From: Massilia oculi
GTDB taxonomy: Bacteria; Pseudomonadota; Gammaproteobacteria; Burkholderiales; Burkholderiaceae_D
Direction of reading: 5' to 3'
DNA length: 64,000 nt
Assembly: GCF_003143515.1 (NCBI RefSeq)
Contig: NZ_CP029343.1
Coordinates: forward strand, 2,418,001 to 2,482,000
The position numbers and the translations under genes were made by a program. Of the stretch, positions 8,176 through 16,318 are shown piece after piece; positions within the stretch are counted from its first letter, which is position 1; every line of letters starts with the position of its first letter. A model generated the notes under the pieces. It was not told where the DNA came from. It saw nothing but the letters and a program-made list of their open reading frames with translations, and searched no databases.

Positions 8176-8646
8176 GATCGGTTTCCGTAAGAAGTCGCTG
8201 CCTGCAATGGGGTCGGCAAGCTTGCCGTGAATGGGAACGATCGGTGTAGCTGCGCTGGCTGACCTGCGCTGGCCACATGACAACTTCCTACATCCCTGCA
8301 AGAGCGTTATCCGACTTTACCAGAGGCGACTGGCATCGACCGAAGGTACGGGGGTCATCATCGGGTCAGCGTCATCGTCGGAGCCATAGTCGGGGTCATA
8401 GTCGGGGTCAGGGTCATAGTCGGGGTCAGGTCTGGCATTCGTAGTCGGGGTCAGGTCTGGCACTCGGACACGGTCTCAGCGCTGATCGGCCTGGCGGCGC
8501 AGGCGCCAGGGTCAGCAAGGACAACGTCAATTTCCCGAGGTCTGAGCACCGGCTCGCTGATACCGCCAAGGGGGTGTTCGAAGGTCGGATGCGACCCTGT
8601 GCGGACGCGCCAGCCTCGTCACATCAGAACCGGCGCCTTTTCAGGC
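8176..8646. other. Intergenic stretch with REP-like repeats
   Basis: No gene supported. It contains the repeat cluster at about 8351-8490 and otherwise unremarkable GC-rich sequence up to the kgtP stop codon. Confidence 0.5.
8351..8490. repeat. Degenerate tandem repeats related to the 7237-7288 cluster
   Basis: CATAGTCGGGGT occurs at 8385-8396, 8397-8408 and 8415-8426, and TCGGGGTCAGGTCTGGCA occurs twice (ends near 8437 and 8462). The last copy runs into CTCGGACACGGTCTCAGC, which parallels TTCAGACACGGGCTCAGC at the left cluster. I infer a REP/RAYT-type element family; no RAYT transposase is present. Confidence 0.7.
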
Positions 8647-10008
8647 TCAATGCCCGCGCAACTCCGCATCGATCTTCGAATGCGCCGCCGTATCGCGCAT
8701 GAACCAGCACACGATCAAGGTGCAGGCAATCACCCCGGTGACATACCAGTAGAACCCCGATTCCAGGTCCACCGACTTGAACCACAGCCCGACATACTCG
8801 GCCGTTCCACCAAAGATCGACACCGCGAACGCATACGGCACGCCGACGCCGGTAGCGCGAATCGAGGCCGGGAACATCTCGGCCTTCACCAGCGCATTGA
8901 TCGAGGTGTAGCCCGAGACGATGATCCAGGCGCAGGCGATCAGGCCGAACGCTTCCCACGGCCCGCTGGCGTGACGGATGGCCGTCAGCAGGGGCACGGT
9001 GAAGATCGTGCCGAGCAGCGCGAAGCCCACCAGCAGCGGGCGGCGGCCGATGCGGTCCGACAGCGCGCCGTACAGCGGCTGCAGGCACATGGCGAACAGC
9101 AGCGAGGCGGCCGAGACGGCCGTGGTCTGCGAGTCGGTCAGGCCGACCGACAGGCGCAGGAACTTCTGCATGTAGACGGTGTAGACGTAGAAAGCCAGTG
9201 TGCCGCCCATGGTCAGGCCGATCACCAGCAGCACTTCCTTCGGATGCTGGGCCAGCTGCTTCAGGCCGCCCATCGGCTTGGCCTTCTTGCGCGCCTTCTC
9301 GAACGAGTCGGTCTCTGGCATATCATGACGCATCATCAGCGCGATCAGGGCCAGCGCCGCACCGCAGACGAAGGGAATGCGCCAGCCCCATTCACGCAGC
9401 TGGGCATCTGTGAGCAGGAAATGCTGCAGCACCAGCAGCAGCACCAGGGCCAGCAGCTGGCCGCCGATCAGGGTCACGTACTGGAAGCTGGCGTAGAAGC
9501 CGCGCCGTTTCGAATCCGCCATCTCCGACAGATAGGTCGCGCTGGCGCCGTATTCGCCGCCCAGGCTCAGGCCTTGCAGCAGGCGCGCCAGCAGCAGGAT
9601 GCAGGGCGACAGGATGCCGGCGGTGGCATAGGTCGGGGCGCAGGCGATCAGCAGCGAGCCGGCGCACATCAGCAGCACCGACGCCATCAGGGCCACCTTG
9701 CGGCCGTGGCGGTCTCCCAGGTGGCCGAACAGGATGCCGCCGATCGGGCGCACGAAGAAGCCGAGGGCGAAGATGCCGGCGGTCGACATCATCTGGGCCG
9801 TCGGGTCCTGGGCCGGGAAGAAGGAATTGGCGAAGTACAGGGCGAAGGCCGCGTAGCAGTAGAAATCGAACCACTCGACCAGGTTGCCGGCCGAGCCGAC
9901 GAAGATGGCGCGCAGGCGCGCGCCGGAAATGGGTTCGGCGGCCTGCAAGGTGGGCTCGGCCGCTTGCGGCCGCGCGCCGGCGACCGGATTGCTGGTGGTT
10001 GTTGTCAT
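8647..10008 (-). CDS. kgtP: 2-oxoglutarate/proton symporter, KgtP type (MFS)
   Basis: A 453-residue metabolite:H+ symporter of the major facilitator superfamily. Blocks closely resemble E. coli KgtP as I know it: SAGNLVEWFDFYCYAAFALY, RPIGGILFGHLGDRHGRK, LLLARLLQGLSLGGEYG, GFYASFQYVTLIGGQLLALV and LSDRIGRRPLL. Twelve membrane helices are expected. KgtP imports 2-oxoglutarate; related MHS proteins take citrate or shikimate, so substrate is likely but not certain. The ATG at 10008 has a strong GAGGAGA. It is divergent from a sensor kinase/response regulator pair that probably controls it, with a 36-bp palindrome between them. Confidence 0.88.
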   Translation of the reverse strand: MTTTTSNPVAGARPQAAEPTLQAAEPISGARLRAIFVGSAGNLVEWFDFYCYAAFALYFANSFFPAQDPTAQMMSTAGIFALGFFVRPIGGILFGHLGDRHGRKVALMASVLLMCAGSLLIACAPTYATAGILSPCILLLARLLQGLSLGGEYGASATYLSEMADSKRRGFYASFQYVTLIGGQLLALVLLLVLQHFLLTDAQLREWGWRIPFVCGAALALIALMMRHDMPETDSFEKARKKAKPMGGLKQLAQHPKEVLLVIGLTMGGTLAFYVYTVYMQKFLRLSVGLTDSQTTAVSAASLLFAMCLQPLYGALSDRIGRRPLLVGFALLGTIFTVPLLTAIRHASGPWEAFGLIACAWIIVSGYTSINALVKAEMFPASIRATGVGVPYAFAVSIFGGTAEYVGLWFKSVDLESGFYWYVTGVIACTLIVCWFMRDTAAHSKIDAELRGH

Positions 10009-10076
10009 GAAAGTGTCTCCTCTTCTGGATACCCCATTGTCGACACCGCCAGCAGGCGGCACATCCGCAATATTGG

Positions 10077-10112
10077 CGCGGCCTCCTCCGTAAAAATACG
10101 GAGGAGGCCGCG
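10077..10112. repeat. Perfect 36-bp palindrome in a divergent promoter region
   Basis: Two 16-base arms (CGCGGCCTCCTCCGTA and TACGGAGGAGGCCGCG) are exact reverse complements around an AAAA loop. The site lies 68 bases from the kgtP start and 50 bases from the kinase start. Both flanking genes point away from it, so it is not a gene-end terminator. It could be an operator for the neighbouring response regulator or a leader hairpin. Confidence 0.85.
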
Positions 10113-10162
10113 CGAAGCCCGTACAGCTGCTATTGTTGGCTATTTTGGCCAGGGACTATTCG

Positions 10163-12301
10163 ATGTCATCCTTGTTCAAACGACATCTCTGGCGCAAGCT
10201 GCTCGCCGTGGCGGGCGCGCTGGCCCTGATCTTCGCCGCCGGCTGGTTCGCCGAGCAGCGCGAGCTGCAGGCCAAGATGGAGGCGCTGCACCAGGCGACG
10301 GCGGCGCACGTGCTGGGCCTGCGCGGCCTGGTGGAAAAGCACGACTTTTTACCGCATGCGGCGGCGCGCCACCCCGACGTGCGCCACCTGCTGCAGGCGC
10401 CCCATGACGCCGCCCTGCAGTCGCGCGTGAATGCCTATTTCGCCGACCTGCAGACGACGACCGGCGCCACCGCGCTGTTCCTGATCGATCGCGCGGGCCT
10501 GACCATCGCCTCCAGCAACTGGAACCTGCCATCGAGTTTCGTCGGCGAATCCTACCGCCAGCGCCCCTATTTCGAGGATGCGGTGGAGGGCCGCCGCGGG
10601 CTGTTCTACGGCGTGGGCCTGACCACCGGCCAGGCCGGCCTGTTCATCGCGGAGCCCGTCCGCAACGGCAACGACGTGACCGGCGTCATGGTCGTCAAGA
10701 TCAGCCTCGATCCGCTGGAGCAGACGTGGCGCCATGGCGCCAACCCGGTGGTCCTCAGGGACAGCCGCGGCGTGGTGTTCCTGAGCGGCGTGCCTGAATG
10801 GCTGTTCAAGAGCGTCGGGCAGGTGTCCGCGCTGGACGCGGCCTGGATCGCGGACCACGGCCAGTACGGCGCGCGGCGCCGCTTCGACGTCCTGCCCTGG
10901 ACGATCCGGCTGCGCGACGACGTGCCGGGCTTCGTCCTCCGGACCAGCGCCGGCGGGCGATCGCGCGACTACCTTGCGCTGGATACGCCCTTGCCCGGCC
11001 TGGACTGGACCCTGACGGTCACCGAAGACATGCGCGAGGTGCGCGAGGCGCGGCGCCTGGCGCTCGCGCTGGGCACGCTGGCGGTGGCCCTGCTGCTGCT
11101 CGGCGTGCTGTACTGGCGCCTGCGCGAGCGGCGCTACGCCGAGCAGCAGTCGGCACGGCTCGAGCTCGAGCACCGGGTCGAAGAGCGCACCCGCGACCTC
11201 CAGCAGGAATACGCCTTCCGCAAGGCGATGGAGGACTCCCTGCTGGTCGGCATGCGCGCGCGCGACCCGGAGGGCAAGATCATCTACGTCAACCCCGCCT
11301 TCTGCGCCATGGTCGGCTACAGTCCGGGCGAATTGCTCGGCTGCCGCCCGCCCTATCCGTACTGGCACCCGGACGACCTCGAAAAGCACGAGCGAGACAG
11401 CGACGACGCCCTGCTCGGACGCGCCGCGCCGCACGGCTTCGAATCGCGCATCCGCCACAAGGACGGACACGACGTGCTCACCATGGTGTACACCGCGCCC
11501 CTGATCGACGCCGACGGCGTGCACCGGGGGTGGATGAGTTCGATCGTGGACATCACCGCGCAGAAGCAGGCCGAGGCGCGCCAGCGCGACCAGGAACTGC
11601 GCCTGCAGCGCAGCGCGCGCCTGGCCAGCGCCGGCGAGATGGCCTCGACCCTGGCCCACGAACTGAATCAGCCGCTGATGGCGCTGTCCAACTTCGCGAT
11701 CGCCTCGCGCGCCCTCGCCGCCAGGGGCGATGCCGCCATGCTGACCGGCGCGCTCGACGACATCGTCGAGCAATCGCGGCGCGCCAGCGAGATCGTCAAG
11801 CGGGTGCGCGCCATGATCAATCCGCAGCGCGCCGACTACGCCACCCTCGTCATCGGCGCCGTGATCGATCACGTCGAAACGCTCCTCAGGCCCGAGCTGA
11901 ACGGCCAGGGCGTGCAGCTGCGCGTGATGCTGGAAGACCCCGCGGTGAAGGTGCGCGGCGACCAGGTCCTGCTCGAGCAGGTGCTGGTCAACCTGATCCA
12001 CAACGCGGCGCAGGCCATGCACGACCAGCCCCGCCATCGCGGCCGCATCGTGCTGGCCACGTGCCGGGTCGCGCAGGGCGTGCAAGGTGTACGCATTGCC
12101 GTCAGCGACCAGGGTCCGGGCATTCCGCCCGAGCAGCTCGACCAGATCTTCGCCCCCTTCTTCACCACCAAGCCCGACGGCCTTGGCCTGGGCCTGAACA
12201 TCTGCCGCACCATCGTCGAAGCCCATGGCGGGTCGATGACGGTGGCGAACGACGCCGAGGGCGGCGCCACCTTCTCGTTCATCCTGCCCATCGTCCCATG
12301 A
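10163..12301 (+). CDS. Membrane sensor histidine kinase, DctB-like with PAS
   Basis: A 712-residue kinase from the ATG at 10163. An N-terminal membrane helix (LLAVAGALALIFAAGWFA) and a second helix (LALALGTLAVALLLLGVLYW) enclose a roughly 270-residue periplasmic Cache-type sensor, as in DctB. Then come a coiled linker, a PAS domain (GKIIYVNPAFCAMVGYSPGE), HisKA with ASTLAHELNQPLMALS, and an HATPase with SDQGPGIPPEQLD and GLGLGLNICR. The AHELNQPL H-box is typical of DctB/FixL kinases. Ten bases separate it from the response regulator. Given the divergent kgtP, I infer that it senses 2-oxoglutarate or another dicarboxylate. Confidence 0.9.
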   Translation: MSSLFKRHLWRKLLAVAGALALIFAAGWFAEQRELQAKMEALHQATAAHVLGLRGLVEKHDFLPHAAARHPDVRHLLQAPHDAALQSRVNAYFADLQTTTGATALFLIDRAGLTIASSNWNLPSSFVGESYRQRPYFEDAVEGRRGLFYGVGLTTGQAGLFIAEPVRNGNDVTGVMVVKISLDPLEQTWRHGANPVVLRDSRGVVFLSGVPEWLFKSVGQVSALDAAWIADHGQYGARRRFDVLPWTIRLRDDVPGFVLRTSAGGRSRDYLALDTPLPGLDWTLTVTEDMREVREARRLALALGTLAVALLLLGVLYWRLRERRYAEQQSARLELEHRVEERTRDLQQEYAFRKAMEDSLLVGMRARDPEGKIIYVNPAFCAMVGYSPGELLGCRPPYPYWHPDDLEKHERDSDDALLGRAAPHGFESRIRHKDGHDVLTMVYTAPLIDADGVHRGWMSSIVDITAQKQAEARQRDQELRLQRSARLASAGEMASTLAHELNQPLMALSNFAIASRALAARGDAAMLTGALDDIVEQSRRASEIVKRVRAMINPQRADYATLVIGAVIDHVETLLRPELNGQGVQLRVMLEDPAVKVRGDQVLLEQVLVNLIHNAAQAMHDQPRHRGRIVLATCRVAQGVQGVRIAVSDQGPGIPPEQLDQIFAPFFTTKPDGLGLGLNICRTIVEAHGGSMTVANDAEGGATFSFILPIVP

Positions 12302-12311
12302 AAGCAGCACC

Positions 12312-12911
12312 ATGAAAGATTCACCACTCACCCTGTACGTCGTCGACGACGACGAAGCCCTGCGCCGCTCGATGCTGCTCCTGCTGTTTTCGCAAGGGCT
12401 GGCGGTGCAGGCCTTCGATTCCGGCGAAGCCTTCCTCGAGGCCGTCGACCCAAGCCAGCCGGGATGCGTGATCCTCGACCTGCGCATGGGCGGCATGAGC
12501 GGCCTGGCCGTGTTCGAGCGCCTGCGGGCCGAACACAGTCCGCTGGTGACGGTGTTCCTGTCCGGGCACGGCGACATCCCGATGGCCCTCGAGGCGGTGC
12601 GCAGCGGCGCCTGGGACTGGGTGGCCAAGCCGGACACCCAGCAATTGCTGGACAAGCTGCCCGACGCGATCGTGGAGGCCCGCGCGCGCGGCCACGCGAG
12701 CCGGCTGTGGGGAGAGTTGACGCCGCGCGAGCGCGAAGTCGCGCGCCTGGTCGGCCTGGGGCAGCCCAACAAGGAGATCGCGCGGGTGCTGGTGCCGCCC
12801 TGCAGTCCGCGCTCGGTCGAGACCCACCGCGCCAACATCTTCCACAAGCTGGGGTGCGCCAACGACAACGAGCTCGGAAGGTTGCTGGCGGCCTATCCGT
12901 GGCTTCGATAG
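12312..12911 (+). CDS. LuxR/FixJ-family response regulator
   Basis: A 199-residue regulator: receiver with acidic pair in VVDDDEALRRS, phospho-acceptor Asp in VILDLRMGG, conserved Ser in TVFLSGHGDI and Lys in WVAKPD, then a LuxR-type HTH (LTPREREVARLVGLGQPNKE, SPRSVETHRANIFHKLG). It partners the DctB-like kinase, an unusual pairing because DctB normally works with sigma-54 type DctD. The insertion VLVPPCSPRS within the HTH is slightly longer than usual. It ends 4 bases before the convergent MocR gene. A likely target is kgtP. Confidence 0.9.
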   Translation: MKDSPLTLYVVDDDEALRRSMLLLLFSQGLAVQAFDSGEAFLEAVDPSQPGCVILDLRMGGMSGLAVFERLRAEHSPLVTVFLSGHGDIPMALEAVRSGAWDWVAKPDTQQLLDKLPDAIVEARARGHASRLWGELTPREREVARLVGLGQPNKEIARVLVPPCSPRSVETHRANIFHKLGCANDNELGRLLAAYPWLR

Positions 12912-12915
12912 GTTC

Positions 12916-14418
12916 TTATTTGCGCGGCCACTGGGCCTCGATCACCCGCGCCAGCGCCTCGACGCCCTGCCGGATCGCCTCCGGCTTCACCGCCGAAAAG
13001 CCGAGCAGCAGGCCGGGCGCCACCGCGCATGCGGGCGTGGCGGCGGCGTTCGCGTAATAGCCGAGCGGCCGCAGCTCGATGCCGGCTTCGAGGGCCGCCT
13101 GCGCAACCCCCGCTTCTTCCGGGATGCGCCCTTTGCGGTCTGGCCTGAAATGCGTGCACAGGTCGAGCCCCACGTCGGCCGGCCCGCATGCCAGGCGTTC
13201 GCCGAGCCGGTCTTCCAGCGCCGCCATCAGAACCGCGCGCCGTTCGGCATAGGCCTCGCGCGTGCGCCGGATATGGCGCATGAAGTGGCCTTCGGCAATG
13301 AAGTCCGCCAGCACCGCCTGCGGCAGCATGGCGTGGTGCATGTCGACCACCGCCTTGGCGCGCGCCAGCGGCTCGGCCAGCGCCGGCGGCGCCACCACAT
13401 AGCCCAGGCGCAGCGCCGGGAACAGCACCTTCGACAGGGTGCCGACGTAGATCACGCAGCCGGCGCGGTCCAGGCTCTGCATCGAGGCCAGCGGCGCTCC
13501 GGTATAGCGATACTCGCTGTCGTAGTCGTCCTCGATCACCCAGGCGCGTCTGGCCGCGGCCCAGCGCAGCAGCTCGAGCCGGCGCGCCAGGCTCATGGTC
13601 GCGCCCAGCGGCAGCTGGTGCGACGGCGTCGCGAACACCAGGCGCGCATCGGGATAGTGGCGCGCGCCATGGGCCACGTCCATGCCCTCGCTCGTCACCG
13701 GCACCGTGCGGATGCGCGCGCCGGCCACCAGCATCGGCGCGCAGGCGCCCTGGTAGCCGGGCGACTCGACCCAGACTTCGTCGCCCGGCGCCAGCAGCAG
13801 CTGCGTCAGCAGGTACAGCGCCTGCTGCGAGCCCGAGGTGATGACGATCTGCTCCGGCGTGCAGACCACGCCGCGCGAGGCGCGCAGGTAGGCGCACAGC
13901 AGTTCGCGCAGCGGGGCGTAGCCGTTGGCGGGACCATAGCCGAGGTAGGGTCCCCGCTGCGCATGGCGCAGGTGGCGCGCTTCCAGCTTGCGCCACAGGT
14001 CGAAGGGAAACAGGTCGAGGCCCGGCATGCTGGGGCGGAAGGCGCGCACCGGGCCCTCGTAGAGACGGCGCGTTCCCATGGCTTGCGCCAGCGCCGCGCC
14101 GCGTTCCGGCAGCGCGCGCAGCAGTCCCGGCGCCGCCGGCGCCTGGCGCGCCAGCGGCAGGGCTTCGTCGACGAACGTGCCGCGCCCCACGCCGCCGCGC
14201 AGATAGCCTTCGCTGGTCAGCTGGTCGTAGGCCGCCAGCACGGTCTGGCGCGATACGCCCAGCTGCCGGCACAAGTCGCGCGTGGCCGGCAGGCGCGCGC
14301 ACGGCGCCAGCGCGCCGTGCAGGATCGCCTCTTTCAGGCGGGCGTACAACTGGCGAAACAGCGGCACGTCGCTGCTGCGATCGAGCGAGGCGCTGGCGAT
14401 CAGGTCGTGGACGTGCAT
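12916..14418 (-). CDS. MocR/PdxR-type regulator (GntR HTH + aminotransferase)
   Basis: About 500 residues. The N-terminal GntR winged helix (PLFRQLYARLKEAILHGALA, RLPATRDLCRQLGVSRQTVL) is joined to a fold-type I aminotransferase domain with the PLP-binding Lys in GTLSKVLFPALRLGY and the Asp/Tyr region VIEDDYDSEYRYTG. MocR proteins use PLP as a ligand or for a regulatory reaction. I use ATG 14418; a TTG four codons earlier keeps the frame. It is divergent from osmC-like and PaiB-like genes and probably regulates them. PdxR (vitamin B6 control) is a known role for this class, but no pyridoxal genes are adjacent. Confidence 0.88.
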   Translation of the reverse strand: MHVHDLIASASLDRSSDVPLFRQLYARLKEAILHGALAPCARLPATRDLCRQLGVSRQTVLAAYDQLTSEGYLRGGVGRGTFVDEALPLARQAPAAPGLLRALPERGAALAQAMGTRRLYEGPVRAFRPSMPGLDLFPFDLWRKLEARHLRHAQRGPYLGYGPANGYAPLRELLCAYLRASRGVVCTPEQIVITSGSQQALYLLTQLLLAPGDEVWVESPGYQGACAPMLVAGARIRTVPVTSEGMDVAHGARHYPDARLVFATPSHQLPLGATMSLARRLELLRWAAARRAWVIEDDYDSEYRYTGAPLASMQSLDRAGCVIYVGTLSKVLFPALRLGYVVAPPALAEPLARAKAVVDMHHAMLPQAVLADFIAEGHFMRHIRRTREAYAERRAVLMAALEDRLGERLACGPADVGLDLCTHFRPDRKGRIPEEAGVAQAALEAGIELRPLGYYANAAATPACAVAPGLLLGFSAVKPEAIRQGVEALARVIEAQWPRK

Positions 14419-14530
14419 GGCGGATGGCAAAGAATTGGACCGCCCATCTTCCCCGGAATTGGCTATTTCAGCAAGCCAATGTACAGCCTACGATAAGGCC
14501 ATTGAACAACCACACTCCGTGAGCCCCCGC

Positions 14531-14995
14531 ATGAAACAGTTCGACGCCCGCGTCACGTGGCACCGCGCCGGCCAACCCGTCCAGGGCGGCCGCTACAGCC
14601 GCGCCCATTCCTGGCATTTCGATGGCGGCCTGACCATTCCCGCTTCGTCTTCCCCGCTGTCGGTGCCGCTGCCCATGTCCGATCCAGCCGCCGTCGACCC
14701 CGAGGAAGCGCTGGTGGCGGCGGCGTCGAGCTGCCACATGCTGTTCTTCCTGGCGATCGCGGCGCAGCAGGGCTTCGTGGTCGATCGCTACGACGATGCC
14801 GCGCGCGGGCTGCTCGATAGCAATACGGCTGGCCGCATGGCGATGGTACGCATCGAACTCAGGCCACACATCGCGTTCGCCGGCGAGCGCAGGCCCGATG
14901 CGCGCGAACTCGCCGCCATCCACCACCTGGCGCACGAACGCTGCTATATCGCCAATTCCCTCAACACCGAGATCGTCATCCTGGAGAACGCCTAG
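14531..14995 (+). CDS. OsmC family peroxiredoxin-like protein
   Basis: A 154-residue OsmC/Ohr-fold protein. Two redox cysteines are visible, in AAASSCHMLFFLAIA and HERCYIANSL, matching the Cys pair that reduces organic peroxides in this fold. The DPEEALVAAASSCHM block is family-typical. It begins 112 bases from the divergent MocR start and its TAG is immediately followed by the ATG of the PaiB-like gene, so the two form an operon probably governed by the MocR protein. Confidence 0.9.
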   Translation: MKQFDARVTWHRAGQPVQGGRYSRAHSWHFDGGLTIPASSSPLSVPLPMSDPAAVDPEEALVAAASSCHMLFFLAIAAQQGFVVDRYDDAARGLLDSNTAGRMAMVRIELRPHIAFAGERRPDARELAAIHHLAHERCYIANSLNTEIVILENA

Positions 14996-15544
14996 ATGTA
15001 CTGCCCTGCCCGCTTCACGCAATCCGAGTCCGCCCCGATGCACGCCCTGGTCGCCGATCATCCGCTGGGCATGCTGGTCACGCAGCGCGACGGCATGCCG
15101 GACGCCGATCACCTGCCGTTCGAACTGCTGCCCGATGAAGGCGTGTTGCGCGCCCACGTGGCGCGCGGCAATCCGGTGTGGCAGCGCGCCGGGCAGCGGG
15201 TGCTGGTGGTGTTTCGCGGACCGTCCGGCTATGCGACACCGGACCGGATCGAGAAGGTGGCACGCGGCGGCCGCATGGTCCCGACCTGGACCTACAACGT
15301 CGTGCACGTGCACGGCACGCTGCGCGCGATCGACGATCGGGACTGGCTGCGCGCACTGGTCGAGCGCCAGACCGACCATCAGGAAGCGGCGCTGCCGGAT
15401 CCGTGGTCGGTCGACGACGCGCCGTCCGACTACACGGACAAGCTGCTGGCCGCCATCGTCGGCATCGAGATCGCGATCGACCGCATCGAGGGAAAGTGGA
15501 AAAGCGAGCCGCCGCCGCGGGTGGCAACGGCTCAGCTAGCTTAA
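14996..15544 (+). CDS. FMN-binding PaiB-like protein
   Basis: A 182-residue protein of the FMN-binding split-barrel negative-regulator (PaiB) family. Typical blocks are HPLGMLVTQRDGMPDADHLP, LRAHVARGNPVWQ, VLVVFRGPSGYATP, VPTWTYNVVHVHGTLRAI, and a C-terminal IVGIEIAIDRIEGKWK. Family members bind FMN and some Bacillus members repress degradative enzymes; in proteobacteria they commonly sit next to MocR regulators, as here. There is no spacing from the upstream osmC-like stop, so they are co-translated. Confidence 0.9.
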   Translation: MYCPARFTQSESAPMHALVADHPLGMLVTQRDGMPDADHLPFELLPDEGVLRAHVARGNPVWQRAGQRVLVVFRGPSGYATPDRIEKVARGGRMVPTWTYNVVHVHGTLRAIDDRDWLRALVERQTDHQEAALPDPWSVDDAPSDYTDKLLAAIVGIEIAIDRIEGKWKSEPPPRVATAQLA

Positions 15545-15549
15545 GCCGC

Positions 15550-16182
15550 TTAGTGGCTGGAACCGGTATTGCCGGCGCCGGAGCTGCCGGTGCTGCTCGA
15601 CTTACCCTGCGCCAATTGCTCGGCATGCTTCAGGTGTTCCTGGACCACCGGGATGGTCTTGTCGACTTGCGCCTTGACTTGCGGATCCTTGGCGCCTTTC
15701 GAGGCCGCCTGCAGCTTGGTCAGGGTTTCCTTGTGGGCGCCGACGCCGCCCTGCTTGACATAAGCCTTGTCGAAGGCGTCTCCCGACATTTTCTCGAGCT
15801 TGGCCGACATGGCCTTGTGCTTGGCGTCAAGTTCGGTCGGCAGGGTCACTCCTTTCGACTGGGCCAGGGTCTGCACCTCGGTCAGCGCCTTGCCGTGGTC
15901 GTCGACCATCTTGGTGGCGAAGGCTTTCACGTCGGCGTTCTGGCTCTTGCTTTGTGCCAGCTTGCCCATGTCGACTTCGGCCATGCTCGACATGCCCATG
16001 TCCATGATCGCCTTGCGGTCGGCGGCGGTCAGCCTGGCGTCGCTGCTGGCGGTGGCGGAAGTGCTGCTGGCGCCCGACTGCTGGCCGGCCTGGCTGGTCT
16101 GTGCCTGCGCGCCGACCGCACCAAACAGGGCCGCGGCAACCGAAACCGCCATCAGGCGCTTGAGAATGTGATTCTTTTTCAT
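15550..16182 (-). CDS. Exported DUF4142 protein
   Basis: A 210-residue protein with an N-terminal Sec signal (MAVSVAAALFGAVGAQA) and a helical DUF4142 domain (~50-190) with KAFATKMVDDHGKALTEVQ and a lysine-rich alpha-helical rest. DUF4142 proteins are periplasmic ferritin-like four-helix proteins of unknown function. The tail is Ser/Gly-rich. GGAGAG precedes the ATG. It ends 5 bases past the convergent PaiB-like gene and appears to be a single-gene unit. Confidence 0.9.
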   Translation of the reverse strand: MKKNHILKRLMAVSVAAALFGAVGAQAQTSQAGQQSGASSTSATASSDARLTAADRKAIMDMGMSSMAEVDMGKLAQSKSQNADVKAFATKMVDDHGKALTEVQTLAQSKGVTLPTELDAKHKAMSAKLEKMSGDAFDKAYVKQGGVGAHKETLTKLQAASKGAKDPQVKAQVDKTIPVVQEHLKHAEQLAQGKSSSTGSSGAGNTGSSH

Positions 16183-16272
16183 GTGACTCTCCGTTGAAAT
16201 AGTTGGATGAGCCGAGTGTAGTCCTGCCTGTTCAAGACTAGCGCGCGTTAGCCGACAAGCAAGCTCATAAAG

Positions 16273-16299
16273 AAAAAGCCAGCCCGGACAGGCTGGCTT
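16273..16299 (-). terminator. Intrinsic terminator after the phosphoesterase gene
   Basis: The stem AGCCAGCC/GGCTGGCT (16277-16284 with 16291-16298) is followed, on the minus strand, by a T-run (plus-strand AAAAA at 16273-16277). It lies about 20 bases past the phosphoesterase stop at 16319. Confidence 0.85.
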
Positions 16300-16318
16300 G
16301 CGAGGAAAGCAGGTGCGA

